Source of the DNA: JBCCMQ01 sp039026235
GTDB taxonomy: Bacteria > Pseudomonadota > Alphaproteobacteria > Rhodobacterales > Rhodobacteraceae
Length of the DNA: 64,000 nucleotides
Reading direction: 5' to 3'
NCBI GenBank assembly: GCA_039026235.1
Contig: JBCCMQ010000014.1
Span: forward strand, 1 to 64,000
In this document: in pieces, positions 25,499 to 34,808 of the stretch
How the letters are laid out: each line of letters starts with the position of its first letter
Position numbering within the stretch: the first letter of the stretch is position 1
Notes under the pieces: model-generated
Seen by the model: the letters and a program-made list of their open reading frames with translations, nothing else
The model's database searches: none
Told to the model about the DNA's origin: nothing
Translations under genes and position numbers: made by a program

Positions 25499-26277
25499 GC
25501 CTGATCGACCGCGCCTTGCTGCGTATGGAGAAGGATCCGGAAGCGGCGGCGCCGCGGATGCAGTTTTTTGGCCGGCTGGTCGCGACCGAGCTTTTTCTGA
25601 TGCTCGAAAAGGAAGGATCCGATGACAATCTGGAACCGGTTGTTGCGGAAACCGAAGAGGGCGCATTCGCCCTGGTTTTCGATTCCGAAGAACGCCTCGC
25701 TTCGGCCGCCGGCAGACCGGTTCCCTATGCCGCGCTGCCCGGCGGAGAACTGGCGCGGATGCTGCTCGGCTCGGGCCTGGGCCTGGCGCTGAATTCCGCC
25801 GGAACGGGCGTTCCCTTTCTGGCGTCGCCCGCCACGCTGGAATGGCTTTGCGCGCAGGCGCCTGCCGCGCCTGCATCCGCCGAGGTATTGCTTTATTCGG
25901 TGGCGCCCCCTCGAAGGCTGCCCCAGGACCGGCTACAGATCCTGGACGAGGCCCTGGCCGCCCTGGCGGGCCTTGCAGAACGGGCCTTTCTGGCAACCGG
26001 GACCACCGCCGAAGGGGACGCGCATCAGATCCTTGTTGTTGTCAACCTTGTCGAAACGCTGCAGGCCCATGCCGCCGGTCATCTGGCGCACGCGCTTGCC
26101 TTTTCCGGCACCGATGACGAGACCGAGACTGTGGACCTTCTGTTCCTGAGCGACGACAACCCGCTTCTCGAAGCCGTGGCGCGGGTGGGTTTGCGTTTCG
26201 ATCTCCCCGAAATTCCGGAACCGGAGCCGCCGAAAGCGCCGGGTACCGATCCAGCGCGTCCTCCACGCCTGCGCTAG
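25495..26277 (+). CDS. SseB-family protein
   Basis: A 260-residue cytosolic protein. Starting at the ATG that overlaps the preceding stop (ATGA, 25495), it shows the SseB N-terminal domain: RMQFFGRLVATELFLMLE, then AFALVFDSEERLASAAGRPVPYAALPGGELARMLLGSGLGLALNSAG. The C-terminal half continues with helical and beta segments and ends in a Pro-rich tail. The molecular role of SseB-like proteins outside pathogens is not established. The coupling to a UDG-type gene is a repeated operon arrangement at best; no functional link is claimed. Confidence 0.8.
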   Translation: MSLIDRALLRMEKDPEAAAPRMQFFGRLVATELFLMLEKEGSDDNLEPVVAETEEGAFALVFDSEERLASAAGRPVPYAALPGGELARMLLGSGLGLALNSAGTGVPFLASPATLEWLCAQAPAAPASAEVLLYSVAPPRRLPQDRLQILDEALAALAGLAERAFLATGTTAEGDAHQILVVVNLVETLQAHAAGHLAHALAFSGTDDETETVDLLFLSDDNPLLEAVARVGLRFDLPEIPEPEPPKAPGTDPARPPRLR

Positions 26278-26297
26278 GGGCACGTTGCGGCTTTGCG

Positions 26298-27257
26298 CTA
26301 GTAACCCAGACCGCGATCGACCAGATGCAGAAGCGGTGCGCCCATGGCAACGCGACGGACGTTTTCGGCGATGACGCGGCTGGCCGTCTCGGGCCGCGTG
26401 GCGGATGCTATATGGGGTGTGACGGTAACGCGCGGATGTGTCCAGAACGGATGATCCGGGGGCAATGGCTCAACGCGAAAGGTATCCAGGGTCGCATGGC
26501 CGACCTGGCCGCTTTCCAGCGCCTCCAGAAGCGCCGCGTCGTCGACCAGCCCGCCGCGTCCTGGGTTCAGCAGCACCGCCCCCTTCGGCAAAAGCGCCAG
26601 CCGTTCGGCATCGATCAGGTCGCTGGTGGCCTCTGTCAGTGGCAAGAGAAGCACCAGAATGTCGGACCGCTGGATCAGCTGTTCCAGACCATCTGATCCG
26701 TGAAAAGCCGGAAAGTGCGAAGCATCGTGCGCCGTGCGGCTCCACCCCGCCACATCGAAGCCAAGCGACACCAGGGCGTCCGCGCAGGCAGCGCCCAGAC
26801 TGCCAAGCCCCAGGATCCCGACCCTTTGCTGGGACGCGAGCTTTGGTACGCGGTAGCGCCAGTCACCGGGGGGGCAGGTGATATCCAGGTCGATCTCGAG
26901 GTGGTGGCGCAGCACATGTGCGGTGACCCACTCGATCATGCCCTGGGTCAGGCCGGGGTCCACCATTCTGGCCAAGGGCACCTGCAGGGTGGTATTGTCG
27001 ACGATATCCTCGACACCGGCCCAGAGATTGAGAACGGCCTTGAGATTGGTGAACGGACCAAAGTCTTCCAGCCCCGAATTCGGGGCGTAGACGATTACGT
27101 CCACGCGCGCGGGGTCGTCGATCTCGTTGACCAGAGTGCAGTCCACGCCGGCACCGGCAAATGCTGCCTCTAGCTGTTTCCGGTACTGGGGCCAGCGATG
27201 GGGCAGGGCGGCGAAAAGAACGTTCAGGGACAACGTGTCACCGCGGCCTGTGCACAT
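26298..27257 (-). CDS. ghrA: Glyoxylate/hydroxypyruvate reductase A-type dehydrogenase
   Basis: Reduces glyoxylate or hydroxypyruvate with NAD(P)H. It is a D-2-hydroxyacid dehydrogenase with the short catalytic domain of the GhrA group, seen in LNLWAGVEDIV and LARMVDPGLTQGMIEWV. The cofactor loop is GILGLGSLGAACADAL, followed by the hinge region LLLPLTEATSDLID, the LNPGRGGLVDD catalytic segment and TPHIASAT with the catalytic His. The ATG at 27257 overlaps rodA by 20 bases and has no clear ribosome-binding site; a TTG at 27233 begins SLNVLFAALPH, which matches the usual family N-terminus, so the real start may be 27233. Confidence 0.88.
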   Translation of the reverse strand: MCTGRGDTLSLNVLFAALPHRWPQYRKQLEAAFAGAGVDCTLVNEIDDPARVDVIVYAPNSGLEDFGPFTNLKAVLNLWAGVEDIVDNTTLQVPLARMVDPGLTQGMIEWVTAHVLRHHLEIDLDITCPPGDWRYRVPKLASQQRVGILGLGSLGAACADALVSLGFDVAGWSRTAHDASHFPAFHGSDGLEQLIQRSDILVLLLPLTEATSDLIDAERLALLPKGAVLLNPGRGGLVDDAALLEALESGQVGHATLDTFRVEPLPPDHPFWTHPRVTVTPHIASATRPETASRVIAENVRRVAMGAPLLHLVDRGLGY

Positions 27258-28377
27258 GGGCGCTTTGCACCAGGCCGAAGGCGGCCAGCAGCACCAGCAT
27301 CGCCGATCCTCCGTAAGAGACCAGAGGCAAGGGTACTCCGACCACCGGCGCGAGGCCCATGACCATCGACATGTTGACGGCGAAGAACAGGAAGAAGGTC
27401 GTGGCGATCCCGAGTATCAAAAGCGATGAAAAGCGGCTTGGGTTCTGGACCGCCGAGGCAATGCAGAACACGATGATCAGCGCATAAAGCGCCAGCAGGG
27501 AAATACCGCCCACAAAGCCGAACTCTTCGGCCAGGGTCGTGAAGATGAAATCCGTGTGCTTTTCAGGCAGAAAGTTCAGCCGGCTTTGCGTGCCCTCCAT
27601 GAACCCCCGGCCGTTCCATCCGCCCGAGCCCAGCGCGATCTTCGACTGAGTGATGTGATAGCCGGCCCCCATCGGGTCGGTGGCCGGGTCCAGAAAGGTA
27701 TCGATGCGCCTATACTGATAATCCTTCAGAAGCTGCCAGGTCGTTCCGCGCGACGCGAAGACGCTGAAAACCACGCCGCCGACCATCGCGATGACAGCTC
27801 CGAAATAGAGAAAACTGACACCCGCCAGGAACATCAATGCGCCGCCCCCGGCCAGAAGCAGGATTGCGGTGCCCAGGTCCGGCTGCTTCAAGACGAGCGC
27901 GGTTGGTATGAGAATCAGGAGCACCGGGATAGCCACCCAAAGGGGGCGCGACGTCCGGTTCAGGGGCAGCCAGTCGTAATAGGCCGCAAGGATCATCACC
28001 AGTGTGATCTTGGTCAGCTCGGACGGCTGAAGGCGCATGAAACCCAGATCTATCCAGCGCTGGGCCCCCATGCCGACCACCCCGAATAGCTCTACCGCCA
28101 GCAACAGAAGAAGCGAGCCGATATAGGCAAGGCCGGCCATGTTGCGCCAGAACCAGATCGGCACCATCGCCACCACCAGCATGACCAAAAGGCCCAGCAG
28201 AAACCGTTTGAACTGGGGTTCAACCCAGGGGCTGAAGGATCCGCCGGCGACCGAATAGAGCATCAGAAAGCCAATGCCGCAAACGGCTGACAACAGTAGA
28301 ACCAGTGCCCAGTTCAGGTGCAGAACCTTCGAAAAGCCTGTGGGTACACGCTTGATGTTGTACTCAAGATAGCTCAT
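27238..28377 (-). CDS. rodA: Rod shape-determining SEDS glycosyltransferase RodA
   Basis: Peptidoglycan polymerase of the elongation machinery, working with PBP2. The 379-residue protein has about ten membrane helices and the SEDS hallmarks: GAQRWIDLGFMRLQPSELTKI, LKQPDLGTAILLL, the loop GSGGWNGRGFMEGTQSRLNFLPEKHTDFIFTTLAEEFGFVGG (key residues W, G, E, H, T, D, F) and VPLPLVSYGGSAML. Its start overlaps the mrdA stop by four bases. It is the last gene of the mre operon read on the minus strand. Confidence 0.97.
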   Translation of the reverse strand: MSYLEYNIKRVPTGFSKVLHLNWALVLLLSAVCGIGFLMLYSVAGGSFSPWVEPQFKRFLLGLLVMLVVAMVPIWFWRNMAGLAYIGSLLLLLAVELFGVVGMGAQRWIDLGFMRLQPSELTKITLVMILAAYYDWLPLNRTSRPLWVAIPVLLILIPTALVLKQPDLGTAILLLAGGGALMFLAGVSFLYFGAVIAMVGGVVFSVFASRGTTWQLLKDYQYRRIDTFLDPATDPMGAGYHITQSKIALGSGGWNGRGFMEGTQSRLNFLPEKHTDFIFTTLAEEFGFVGGISLLALYALIIVFCIASAVQNPSRFSSLLILGIATTFFLFFAVNMSMVMGLAPVVGVPLPLVSYGGSAMLVLLAAFGLVQSAHVHRPR

Positions 28378-30326
28378 GCGCGGCTCCGGCCCCCCGATGG
28401 TGCGGCCTCTGGTTCTGCGGGAAGGATTTCAAGCCCGTCAAAGCGTTCTTCGATTTCCTGGTGTTGCCCCGATGGGTAGGCCTCAAGCGGCGGCAAACCA
28501 TCGTTCAGGGCGAAAAGGACCACATCGCGTGCAATCGGGGCGGCCGCCCTCGATCCGCCGCCGCCATGTTCGACCACGACCGACGTGGCGACCTGGGGCG
28601 CATCGAAGGGCGCGTATCCGACGAAAAGCGCATGGTCCCTGCGTTCCCACGGCAGGTCTTCGTTGCGAAAGACACCCCGCGCCCGTTCGGCGGCGGTGAT
28701 ATTGCGCACCTGGCTTGTGCCTGTCTTGCCGGCCATTTCCTGGCCCTGCAGGGCGATGCGTGACCGACGGGCCGTTCCCCTCGGGCCGTTGGAGACGGCA
28801 AACATCGCCTCTCGCACCGCGCGGAGGTTCGTCGGGTTGATGTCAAGCTCCGGAGCCTCTTCATAGGGAACCGGCTTACCATCGACGCTGCGCACAAGCC
28901 GCGGGACGACCGCGCGCCCGCTGGCGATCCGGGCCGTCATGACGGCCAGCTGAAGCGGAGAGGCCAGAACGAAGCCCTGACCGATCGAGACATTCAGACT
29001 GTCGCCCATGACCCATGGTTCGCCCCGGCGCGCCTCTTTCCAGGCGCGGGTCGGCGTCAGCCCTTCGGCCACGGCCGACATGGGCAGATCGTGCCGTATC
29101 CCAAGCCCCAGCTTGCGGGCCATTTCGGTGATCTTGTCGACACCCACACGCTGGGCGACCTCATAGTAATACACGTCGCAGGACTGAACGAGGCTGTTGT
29201 GCAGGTTCATATGCCCGTGTCCGCCCCGACGCCAACAGTGAAAACGCCGCCTGCCCAATTGCGTGTGGCCCGGGCAATAGACGGTTTCTTCAAGGCCGAT
29301 ATGGCCACCTTCAAGCGCCGCAAGCGCCGTGACCATCTTGAATGTGGACCCCGGCGGGTAGGTTCCTTGCACCGTCTTGTTGGCCAGCGGGCGATAGATG
29401 TTCTCGGTCAGCGTCCGGTAATCGGCGACCGAGATGCCCCGGACAAATTTGTTGGGGTCAAAGGCTGGGGCCGAACCTATGGCCAGGATGTCCCCGTTGT
29501 TGGGGTCCATCATCACACAGGCCGCGCTTTCCGACGCCATCCGCGCCTGCACAAAGTTCTGCAGTTTGTGGTCAATGGTCAGCTGGACATCCGTTCCTGG
29601 GGTGCCCGGGTCGCGGTCAAGCTCGCGCATGACACGGCCAGCCGCGTTCACCTCGATGCGTTTCGCGCCCGCCTTGCCGCGTAACTGGTTCTCAAGCTTC
29701 GCTTCGACGCCGATCTTGCCAATCTGGAATTCAGGGATTTGAAGCAAGGGATCGGGGTCTTCCACCTGTTCCAGATCCCGGTCGCTGACCGGGCCCACAT
29801 AGCCCAGCACATGGGCAAAGTCCTGCCGAAAGGGATAGGCGCGGGACAGACCCACTTCGGCGGTGATGCCCGGCAGGGCCGGCGCGTTGGTATCAACGCG
29901 GCTGATCTCTTCCCAGCTTAGCTGGTCGGCCAGTGTCACGGGCACGAACGCGGGCCGCCGCTCAACCTCGCGCAGGGCCTTCTCAAGATCAGCCTCTTCA
30001 AACTGTATCAGCTGCCGCAGGCGCGCGATGACCTCATCGACGTCACCGGCATCTTCGCGGACCATGACAATCCGGTAATTCTGGTTGTTTTCAGCCAGCG
30101 CAACCTCGTTGCGGTCAAATATGATCCCGCGTGGGGGCGCCAGAAGGCGCATATTGATGCGGTTTTCTTCCGCCAGCATGCGGTACTCATCGGCCTGATC
30201 GACCTGCATGAAGCGCATGCGCATCGCCAGAACGCCCATGAAAGCGCCTTGCAGACCGCCGACGATAAGCGCCCGGCGGGAAATGACCCGCCTGCTGAGC
30301 GCCTTGTCCTTGTCCGCCCGTTTCAT
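28374..30326 (-). CDS. mrdA: Peptidoglycan D,D-transpeptidase PBP2
   Basis: Class B penicillin-binding protein that cross-links peptidoglycan for side-wall growth with RodA. The start at 30326 overlaps the mreD stop (ATGA) and gives 650 residues, the normal size. Features: short cytoplasmic tail, membrane helix at about 18-38, dimerisation segment APPRGIIFDRN, transpeptidase motifs PPGSTFKM (catalytic Ser near residue 326), SCD in VQSCDVYYYE, and AGKTGTSQV (near 533). Longer upstream frames run through mreD and are not used. Confidence 0.97.
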   Translation of the reverse strand: MKRADKDKALSRRVISRRALIVGGLQGAFMGVLAMRMRFMQVDQADEYRMLAEENRINMRLLAPPRGIIFDRNEVALAENNQNYRIVMVREDAGDVDEVIARLRQLIQFEEADLEKALREVERRPAFVPVTLADQLSWEEISRVDTNAPALPGITAEVGLSRAYPFRQDFAHVLGYVGPVSDRDLEQVEDPDPLLQIPEFQIGKIGVEAKLENQLRGKAGAKRIEVNAAGRVMRELDRDPGTPGTDVQLTIDHKLQNFVQARMASESAACVMMDPNNGDILAIGSAPAFDPNKFVRGISVADYRTLTENIYRPLANKTVQGTYPPGSTFKMVTALAALEGGHIGLEETVYCPGHTQLGRRRFHCWRRGGHGHMNLHNSLVQSCDVYYYEVAQRVGVDKITEMARKLGLGIRHDLPMSAVAEGLTPTRAWKEARRGEPWVMGDSLNVSIGQGFVLASPLQLAVMTARIASGRAVVPRLVRSVDGKPVPYEEAPELDINPTNLRAVREAMFAVSNGPRGTARRSRIALQGQEMAGKTGTSQVRNITAAERARGVFRNEDLPWERRDHALFVGYAPFDAPQVATSVVVEHGGGGSRAAAPIARDVVLFALNDGLPPLEAYPSGQHQEIEERFDGLEILPAEPEAAPSGGRSRA

Positions 30327-30862
30327 AGCTGACCCCCCGCGCCAATGCCCTCGTCGGCCCCGGGCCGCCGGATACCGAAACCCCACCTGAGTATCGCCGT
30401 CAGAAACGGATAGGACACGGCCGAAATAACCACCGAGAAAAGGTAAAGACCTAGGCTTGGCACCGGCAAAGCGAAAAGGAAATGCGACAGGTAGTAAAGG
30501 ATCATGATGCCAGCGATCAGCACCGCCGCGATCAGCCATTCCACGGCAAAGGGCGCGCCGTTCGTCTGGTTAGAGCGGCTGCGCAGAAACTCGGTTCCCA
30601 GCAAGGCCAAAAGGGCCATGAGCCCTGGCGGCCGCATCAGCAGCAGATCCGCAAAATGGAACGTCACGGCGACAAGTCCCGGTGGCAAATCGTCGGGCCG
30701 CCGGATCGTCCAGACAATCGTCAGAACCAAAAGAATGTCCGGCCCCGGCAACCGGCCGGGCTCAAATCCCAGGGGCAGCATGCGCGCAAAGATGACCGTC
30801 AGCGCCAGAAACAGATACAGTGCCGCGCCGCGAAACCTTATGGCGTTGATCGCGTCAGCCAT
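30323..30862 (-). CDS. mreD: Rod shape-determining protein MreD
   Basis: Small polytopic membrane protein of the elongasome. The ATG at 30862 gives 179 residues with about five hydrophobic segments, including LYLFLALTVIFARMLPLG and GLMALLALLGTEFL. The sequence is poorly conserved in general, so the call depends on position between mreC and mrdA, with overlaps on both sides (8 and 4 bases), and on size and topology. Confidence 0.92.
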   Translation of the reverse strand: MADAINAIRFRGAALYLFLALTVIFARMLPLGFEPGRLPGPDILLVLTIVWTIRRPDDLPPGLVAVTFHFADLLLMRPPGLMALLALLGTEFLRSRSNQTNGAPFAVEWLIAAVLIAGIMILYYLSHFLFALPVPSLGLYLFSVVISAVSYPFLTAILRWGFGIRRPGADEGIGAGGQL

Positions 30863-31790
30863 CTTCCGCCTCGGCATCGGCGGGCGGCTCCAGCGCGCCG
30901 TCGGCCTGGCTTACCGTGCTCTCATAGACGCCCGGCCCCACGACCAGCGTGCCAGGTTCGGTTATACCTTCGCCGGGCAGGCTGCGCAGCACCCGCAGGA
31001 AATCCAGATGCTGGACATCCGCGGCCAGACGAATGCGTAATCGGCCATCGGGCGATTGGGTGACTTGCCCGACCAGAAGATCCGGCGGAAAGACCCCGCC
31101 GTCGCCCGAGGTGACGACGCGGTCGCCCGGTCGCACCAGATCAGCGTCCTCAAGGAATTCGAGGATGGGCATCGGTGTGTTGTCGCCCACCAGCATGGTG
31201 CGCTGGCCGGCGGGCTGAATGGTCGCCGGGATCCGGCTGTTGGTGTCGGTCAGCAACAGCACGCGCGAGGTCTTTTGAGCGACGCCGGAAATCCGCCCCA
31301 CAAGGCCGATCCCGTCCATCGCCGCCCAGCCATCGCGGATCCCATCGCGGGCGCCAAGATTGAGGATGACCGATTGCCGGAAGGGCGAACCTGCGTCGGC
31401 TTTGACCACCCCGGTGATATAGGTCAGCTTCGGGTCCAGCCGGACATTGTTCAGATCCAGAAGCTTGGCGTTTTCCTGTTCAAGCTGCAGCGCCGCCTCG
31501 CGCCACGCCTTCATCTGCTGAAGCTCGCGCCGCAACTCCTGGTTCTGCTCATAGATCCGCGTGTAGGATTGAAAGTCTTCGATCATCCGGGCGGTTCTTG
31601 TCACCGGTGTCGCGACCCAGGTGAACGCGGGCATGATCTGATCGATCACGGCGGCGCGGAACCGTTCCACCCTGGGGCTGTCGATCCGCCAGACCAGAAA
31701 GAACAGGAACAGGACAACGGCCAGTGTGCCGACGACAATGCGCCGCACCGGCTTTAGCGAAATGTCGTCTGCTCCGTTGTCGCGGGCCAA
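30855..31790 (-). CDS. mreC: Rod shape-determining protein MreC
   Basis: Periplasmic scaffold that links MreB filaments to PBP2. The 311-residue protein has a membrane helix at about 15-35 (VVGTLAVVLFLFFLVW), a coiled-coil stretch at about 70-105 (RIYEQNQELRRELQQMKAWREAALQLEQEN), and two small beta domains with the family segments LGARDGIRDGWAAMDGIGLVGRIS and GDRVVTSGDGGVFPPDLLVGQV. The acidic C-terminal tail is variable in the family. Confidence 0.96.
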   Translation of the reverse strand: MARDNGADDISLKPVRRIVVGTLAVVLFLFFLVWRIDSPRVERFRAAVIDQIMPAFTWVATPVTRTARMIEDFQSYTRIYEQNQELRRELQQMKAWREAALQLEQENAKLLDLNNVRLDPKLTYITGVVKADAGSPFRQSVILNLGARDGIRDGWAAMDGIGLVGRISGVAQKTSRVLLLTDTNSRIPATIQPAGQRTMLVGDNTPMPILEFLEDADLVRPGDRVVTSGDGGVFPPDLLVGQVTQSPDGRLRIRLAADVQHLDFLRVLRSLPGEGITEPGTLVVGPGVYESTVSQADGALEPPADAEAEDG

Positions 31791-31817
31791 TGGTCCCCCG
31801 GACTCTGCGTTTTCTGC

Positions 31818-32849
31818 CTAGCTGTCGTAGTCTATCACATGCCGAAGCTGTGTTTCATATTCGAGTGCCTTACCGGTTCCGAGCGCAACACAGTTCAGCG
31901 ATTCGTCGGCCACTGAAATCGCCAGACCCGTCTGTTCGCGCAGGGCAAGATCAAGTTCGCCCAAAAGGGCCCCACCGCCGGTCAGCATAACACCGCGATC
32001 AACGATATCCGCGGCCAGATCGGGCGGTGTTGCCTCAAGCGCCGTCATCACGGCTTCGCATATCTGCTGCACCGGTTCGGCCAGTGCTTCGGCCACCTGT
32101 GCCTGGTTAATCTCGGTTTCCTTGGGCACGCCGTTCAAAAGATCGCGCCCGCGAATTTGCATGGATGCGCCGCGCCCGTCGTCGGGCATACGCGCCGTTC
32201 CGATCGATGTCTTGATCCGTTCGGCGGTCGATTCTCCGATCAGCAGATTGTTCTGGCGTCGCAGGTAGCTGATGATCGCCTCGTCCATCCGGTCGCCGCC
32301 AACGCGAACCGAGCGTGCGTAGACGATATCGCCCAGGCTCAGCACCGCGACTTCGGTGGTGCCGCCGCCGATGTCGACCACCATGTTGCCGGTCGGGTCG
32401 GTGATGGGCATTCCGGCGCCGATGGCCGCCGCTATCGGTTCTGCGATAAGGCCCGCGCGCCGCGCGCCTGCGGACAGTACAGATTGCCGAATGGCCCGTT
32501 TTTCCACCGGTGTTGCACCATGCGGGACGCAGACGATGATCTTTGGTTTCGAAAACGTCGTCCGTTTGTGCACCTTGCGGATGAAATGCTTGATCATTTC
32601 CTCGGCAACGTCGAAGTCGGCGATCACACCTTCGCGCATCGGGCGGATCGCCTCGATACTGCCGGGGGTGCGGCCCAGCATAAGTTTGGCGTCCTCGCCG
32701 ACCGCCAGCACCTGCTTGCGACCGTCCTTGACGTGATAGGCGACAACCGAGGGTTCGTTCAGAATAACCCCCTTGCTTTTCACATAGACCAGGGTGTTCG
32801 CCGTCCCCAGATCAATCGCCATATCCGCTGAAAACAAGCCGAAAACCAT
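31818..32849 (-). CDS. mreB: Rod shape-determining actin-like protein MreB
   Basis: Bacterial actin that directs side-wall synthesis. The 343 residues are the normal length. Actin-fold motifs are IDLGTANTLVYVKSKG (phosphate 1), VVDIGGGTTEVAVLSLG (phosphate 2), VCVPHGATPVEKRAI, and the adenosine segment VMLTGGGALLGELD. It is the first gene of the minus-strand cluster mreB, mreC, mreD, mrdA, rodA. The 232 bases upstream to leuA include a leuA terminator candidate and must hold the mreB promoter, which was not identified with confidence. Confidence 0.98.
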   Translation of the reverse strand: MVFGLFSADMAIDLGTANTLVYVKSKGVILNEPSVVAYHVKDGRKQVLAVGEDAKLMLGRTPGSIEAIRPMREGVIADFDVAEEMIKHFIRKVHKRTTFSKPKIIVCVPHGATPVEKRAIRQSVLSAGARRAGLIAEPIAAAIGAGMPITDPTGNMVVDIGGGTTEVAVLSLGDIVYARSVRVGGDRMDEAIISYLRRQNNLLIGESTAERIKTSIGTARMPDDGRGASMQIRGRDLLNGVPKETEINQAQVAEALAEPVQQICEAVMTALEATPPDLAADIVDRGVMLTGGGALLGELDLALREQTGLAISVADESLNCVALGTGKALEYETQLRHVIDYDS

Positions 32850-33013
32850 CGCTGCCTGTCCGTCTGCCCGTGTTTATCGTGTTCGCCGGCGAGTCAGCCG
32901 ACGCTTTGTAGACCTGTATATGCCGCGCTGTGACACGCGGAAAGGCCGGATCGTCTTTCCAATTCTAAAACAATCCAGCCGTGGACGTTAGGATTATCCA
33001 CAAACCCATATCA

Positions 33014-33057
33014 AAAGTTAAACACGGGCGCCAATGTGGCGGCCGTCTGTCAACTTT
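33014..33057 (-). terminator. Composite hairpin after leuA
   Basis: Outer arms AAAGTT (33014-33019) and AACTTT (33052-33057) flank an inner stem, GGCGCCA (33027-33033) with TGGCGGCC (33037-33044), which pairs with one bulge around an ATG loop. Read from leuA, the inner stem is followed by a T-rich stretch (TGTTTAACTTTT), so termination of leuA before mreB is likely. Confidence 0.55.
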
Positions 33058-33081
33058 GTGCCGCAAAGCGACTTTCGGCGT

Positions 33082-34650
33082 CTAACCGGCGTCCTTGTAA
33101 CTGATTTCCTTGCGGTCGCCGCCGGTCTTGCCCCGGCGCACCAGAAGACGGTTCAGCGCGTTAACGTAGGCCCGGGCGCTTGCAACCACGGTATCCGTGT
33201 CGGCGGCCTGGCCGGTGACGATGCGGCCGTCTTCCTCCATCCGTACGCTGACCGTTGCCTGGGCGTCGGTGCCTTCGGTGACCGCATGCACCTGGTAGAG
33301 CTGTAGGCGGGCCTGATGCGGGAACAGCGCCTTGACGGCGTTAAACGCCGCATCCACCGGGCCGTCGCCCTGGGCGGTCACCTGGTGATCGGTACCGTCG
33401 ATGATCAGGGTCAGATCGGCCGATTGCGGCGCCTCTGTTCCGCAGATCACACGCAGGAACTTGACCTGAAGCCGGTCCGCATCGGTCTGCGTCGTCTCGT
33501 CGTGCATCAGCGCGATCAGGTCGTCATCAAAGACTTCCTTTTTGCGGTCGGCCAGCGCCTTGAAACGCACGAACACGTCCTTCAGCTGGTTGTCGGCCAG
33601 GTCGTATCCCAGATCCTTCAGCTTGGCGCGCAGGGCGGCGCGGCCCGAATGTTTCCCCATCACCAGATTGGTCTCGGACAGCCCGACATCCTCTGGGCGC
33701 ATGATCTCGAAGGTCTCGGCATTCTTCAGCATGCCGTCCTGGTGAATGCCGGATTCGTGCGCAAAGGCGTTCTTGCCCACGATGGCCTTGTTAAACTGCA
33801 CCGGAAATCCGGAAACGGTCGCGACCCGGCGGCTGATGTTCATGATCCTTGTGGTGTCGATGCCGGTCTCGAACGGCATGATGTCGGCCCGCACCTTCAT
33901 GGCCATCACAACTTCTTCCAGGGCGGTGTTGCCTGCCCGTTCGCCGAGACCGTTGATCGTGCATTCGATCTGGCGCGCGCCGGCCTCTACCGCGGCAAGG
34001 CTGTTGGCCGTCGCCATGCCCAGGTCATTGTGGCAATGGGTGGCAAAGACCACATCTTCGGCACCGGGCACGGCGGCGATCAGGCGCCCGATCAGGTCCG
34101 CGCTTTCCCGAGGCGCAGTATACCCAACGGTATCGGGAATATTGATCGTGGTGGCACCCGCATTGATGGCGATCTCGATGACCCGGCACAGATAGTCAAA
34201 CTCGGTCCGGGTCGCGTCCATCGGCGACCACTGCACGTTGTCGCAAAGGTTGCGAGCGTGGGTGACCGTTTCGTGGATACGATCGGCCATCTGCTCTTTG
34301 TTCAGGTTGGGAATGGCCCGGTGCAGGGGCGAGGTCCCGATAAAGGTGTGAATGCGCGGTCTGGCGGCATGGCGCACCGCTTCCCAGCATCGGTCGATAT
34401 CTTTGAAGTTGGCCCGCGCCAGCCCACAGATCACCGCTTTCTTGGCCAGCTTGGCAATCTCGGACACGGCGGCGAAATCGCCGTCAGATGCAATCGGAAA
34501 ACCGGCTTCGATAATATCGACGCCCATTTCATCCAGCAGACCGGCAATTTCCAGTTTCTCGGCATGGGACATCGTCGCGCCGGGAGATTGCTCACCGTCG
34601 CGCAGGGTCGTGTCGAAAATCAACACACGGTCTTTTTGGCTATCTGTCAT
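33082..34650 (-). CDS. leuA: 2-isopropylmalate synthase
   Basis: First committed enzyme of leucine synthesis, condensing 2-ketoisovalerate with acetyl-CoA. The ATG at 34650 follows AAGGA at eight to nine bases and gives 522 residues, typical of the long, leucine-regulated type. The TIM-barrel domain has FDTTLRDGEQSPGA, ARPRIHTFIGTSPLHR, VFATHCHNDLGMATANSLAAVEAGARQ (metal His-x-His), and GNTALEEVVMAM; the C-terminal part from about 400 on is the allosteric LeuA dimer domain. The gene stands alone and is preceded by a leader peptide and alternative hairpins described separately, which suggests control by leucine at the RNA level. Confidence 0.97.
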   Translation of the reverse strand: MTDSQKDRVLIFDTTLRDGEQSPGATMSHAEKLEIAGLLDEMGVDIIEAGFPIASDGDFAAVSEIAKLAKKAVICGLARANFKDIDRCWEAVRHAARPRIHTFIGTSPLHRAIPNLNKEQMADRIHETVTHARNLCDNVQWSPMDATRTEFDYLCRVIEIAINAGATTINIPDTVGYTAPRESADLIGRLIAAVPGAEDVVFATHCHNDLGMATANSLAAVEAGARQIECTINGLGERAGNTALEEVVMAMKVRADIMPFETGIDTTRIMNISRRVATVSGFPVQFNKAIVGKNAFAHESGIHQDGMLKNAETFEIMRPEDVGLSETNLVMGKHSGRAALRAKLKDLGYDLADNQLKDVFVRFKALADRKKEVFDDDLIALMHDETTQTDADRLQVKFLRVICGTEAPQSADLTLIIDGTDHQVTAQGDGPVDAAFNAVKALFPHQARLQLYQVHAVTEGTDAQATVSVRMEEDGRIVTGQAADTDTVVASARAYVNALNRLLVRRGKTGGDRKEISYKDAG

Positions 34651-34731
34651 GACAGGGTATCCTTGTCGCTTGCTTCGTTTCCCGGCGCTGTTCCACCCCT
34701 GAGCGGTCGCGCCGTTCGGCACGCTCAGAGG
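34651..34731 (-). promoter_or_regulatory. leuA leader RNA with mutually exclusive hairpins
   Basis: Three pairings are visible between the leader peptide stop and the leuA start. Stem 1 joins 34722-34731 with 34696-34705 (ten pairs with one G-U); its first half covers the last leucine codon and stop of the leader. Stem 2 joins 34709-34714 (GCGCCG) with 34683-34688 (CGGCGC); its first half lies in the loop of stem 1, so the two cannot form together in a simple fold. A third small hairpin at 34651-34667 includes the leuA ribosome-binding site AAGGA. No T-run follows stem 1 or stem 2, so if this is an attenuator it would act through translation or Rho rather than a classical terminator. Confidence 0.6.
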
Positions 34732-34808
34732 CGACTAAGAAGAAGCAGTGCAGACAGCCGAAAGACCCGCTGTACGGGCAGGACCTTGGTATGGAAAGCT
34801 GTCGTCAT
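34725..34808 (-). CDS. leuL: Leucine-rich leader peptide of leuA
   Basis: A 27-residue reading frame (MTTAFHTKVLPVQRVFRLSA then LLLLSRL) that ends 74 bases before leuA. Four consecutive leucine codons, CTG CTT CTT CTT, stand just before SRL and the stop; CTT is uncommon in the long genes around it. This is the expected form of a leucine attenuation peptide: stalling at the leucine run would place a ribosome over the first half of stem 1 in the leader RNA. No purine-rich ribosome-binding site is present before the ATG; a TATTGT (34817-34822) ends eight bases before it, so translation from a leaderless message is possible, as known for trpL in Sinorhizobium. Not a stand-alone protein. Confidence 0.75.
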   Translation of the reverse strand: MTTAFHTKVLPVQRVFRLSALLLLSRL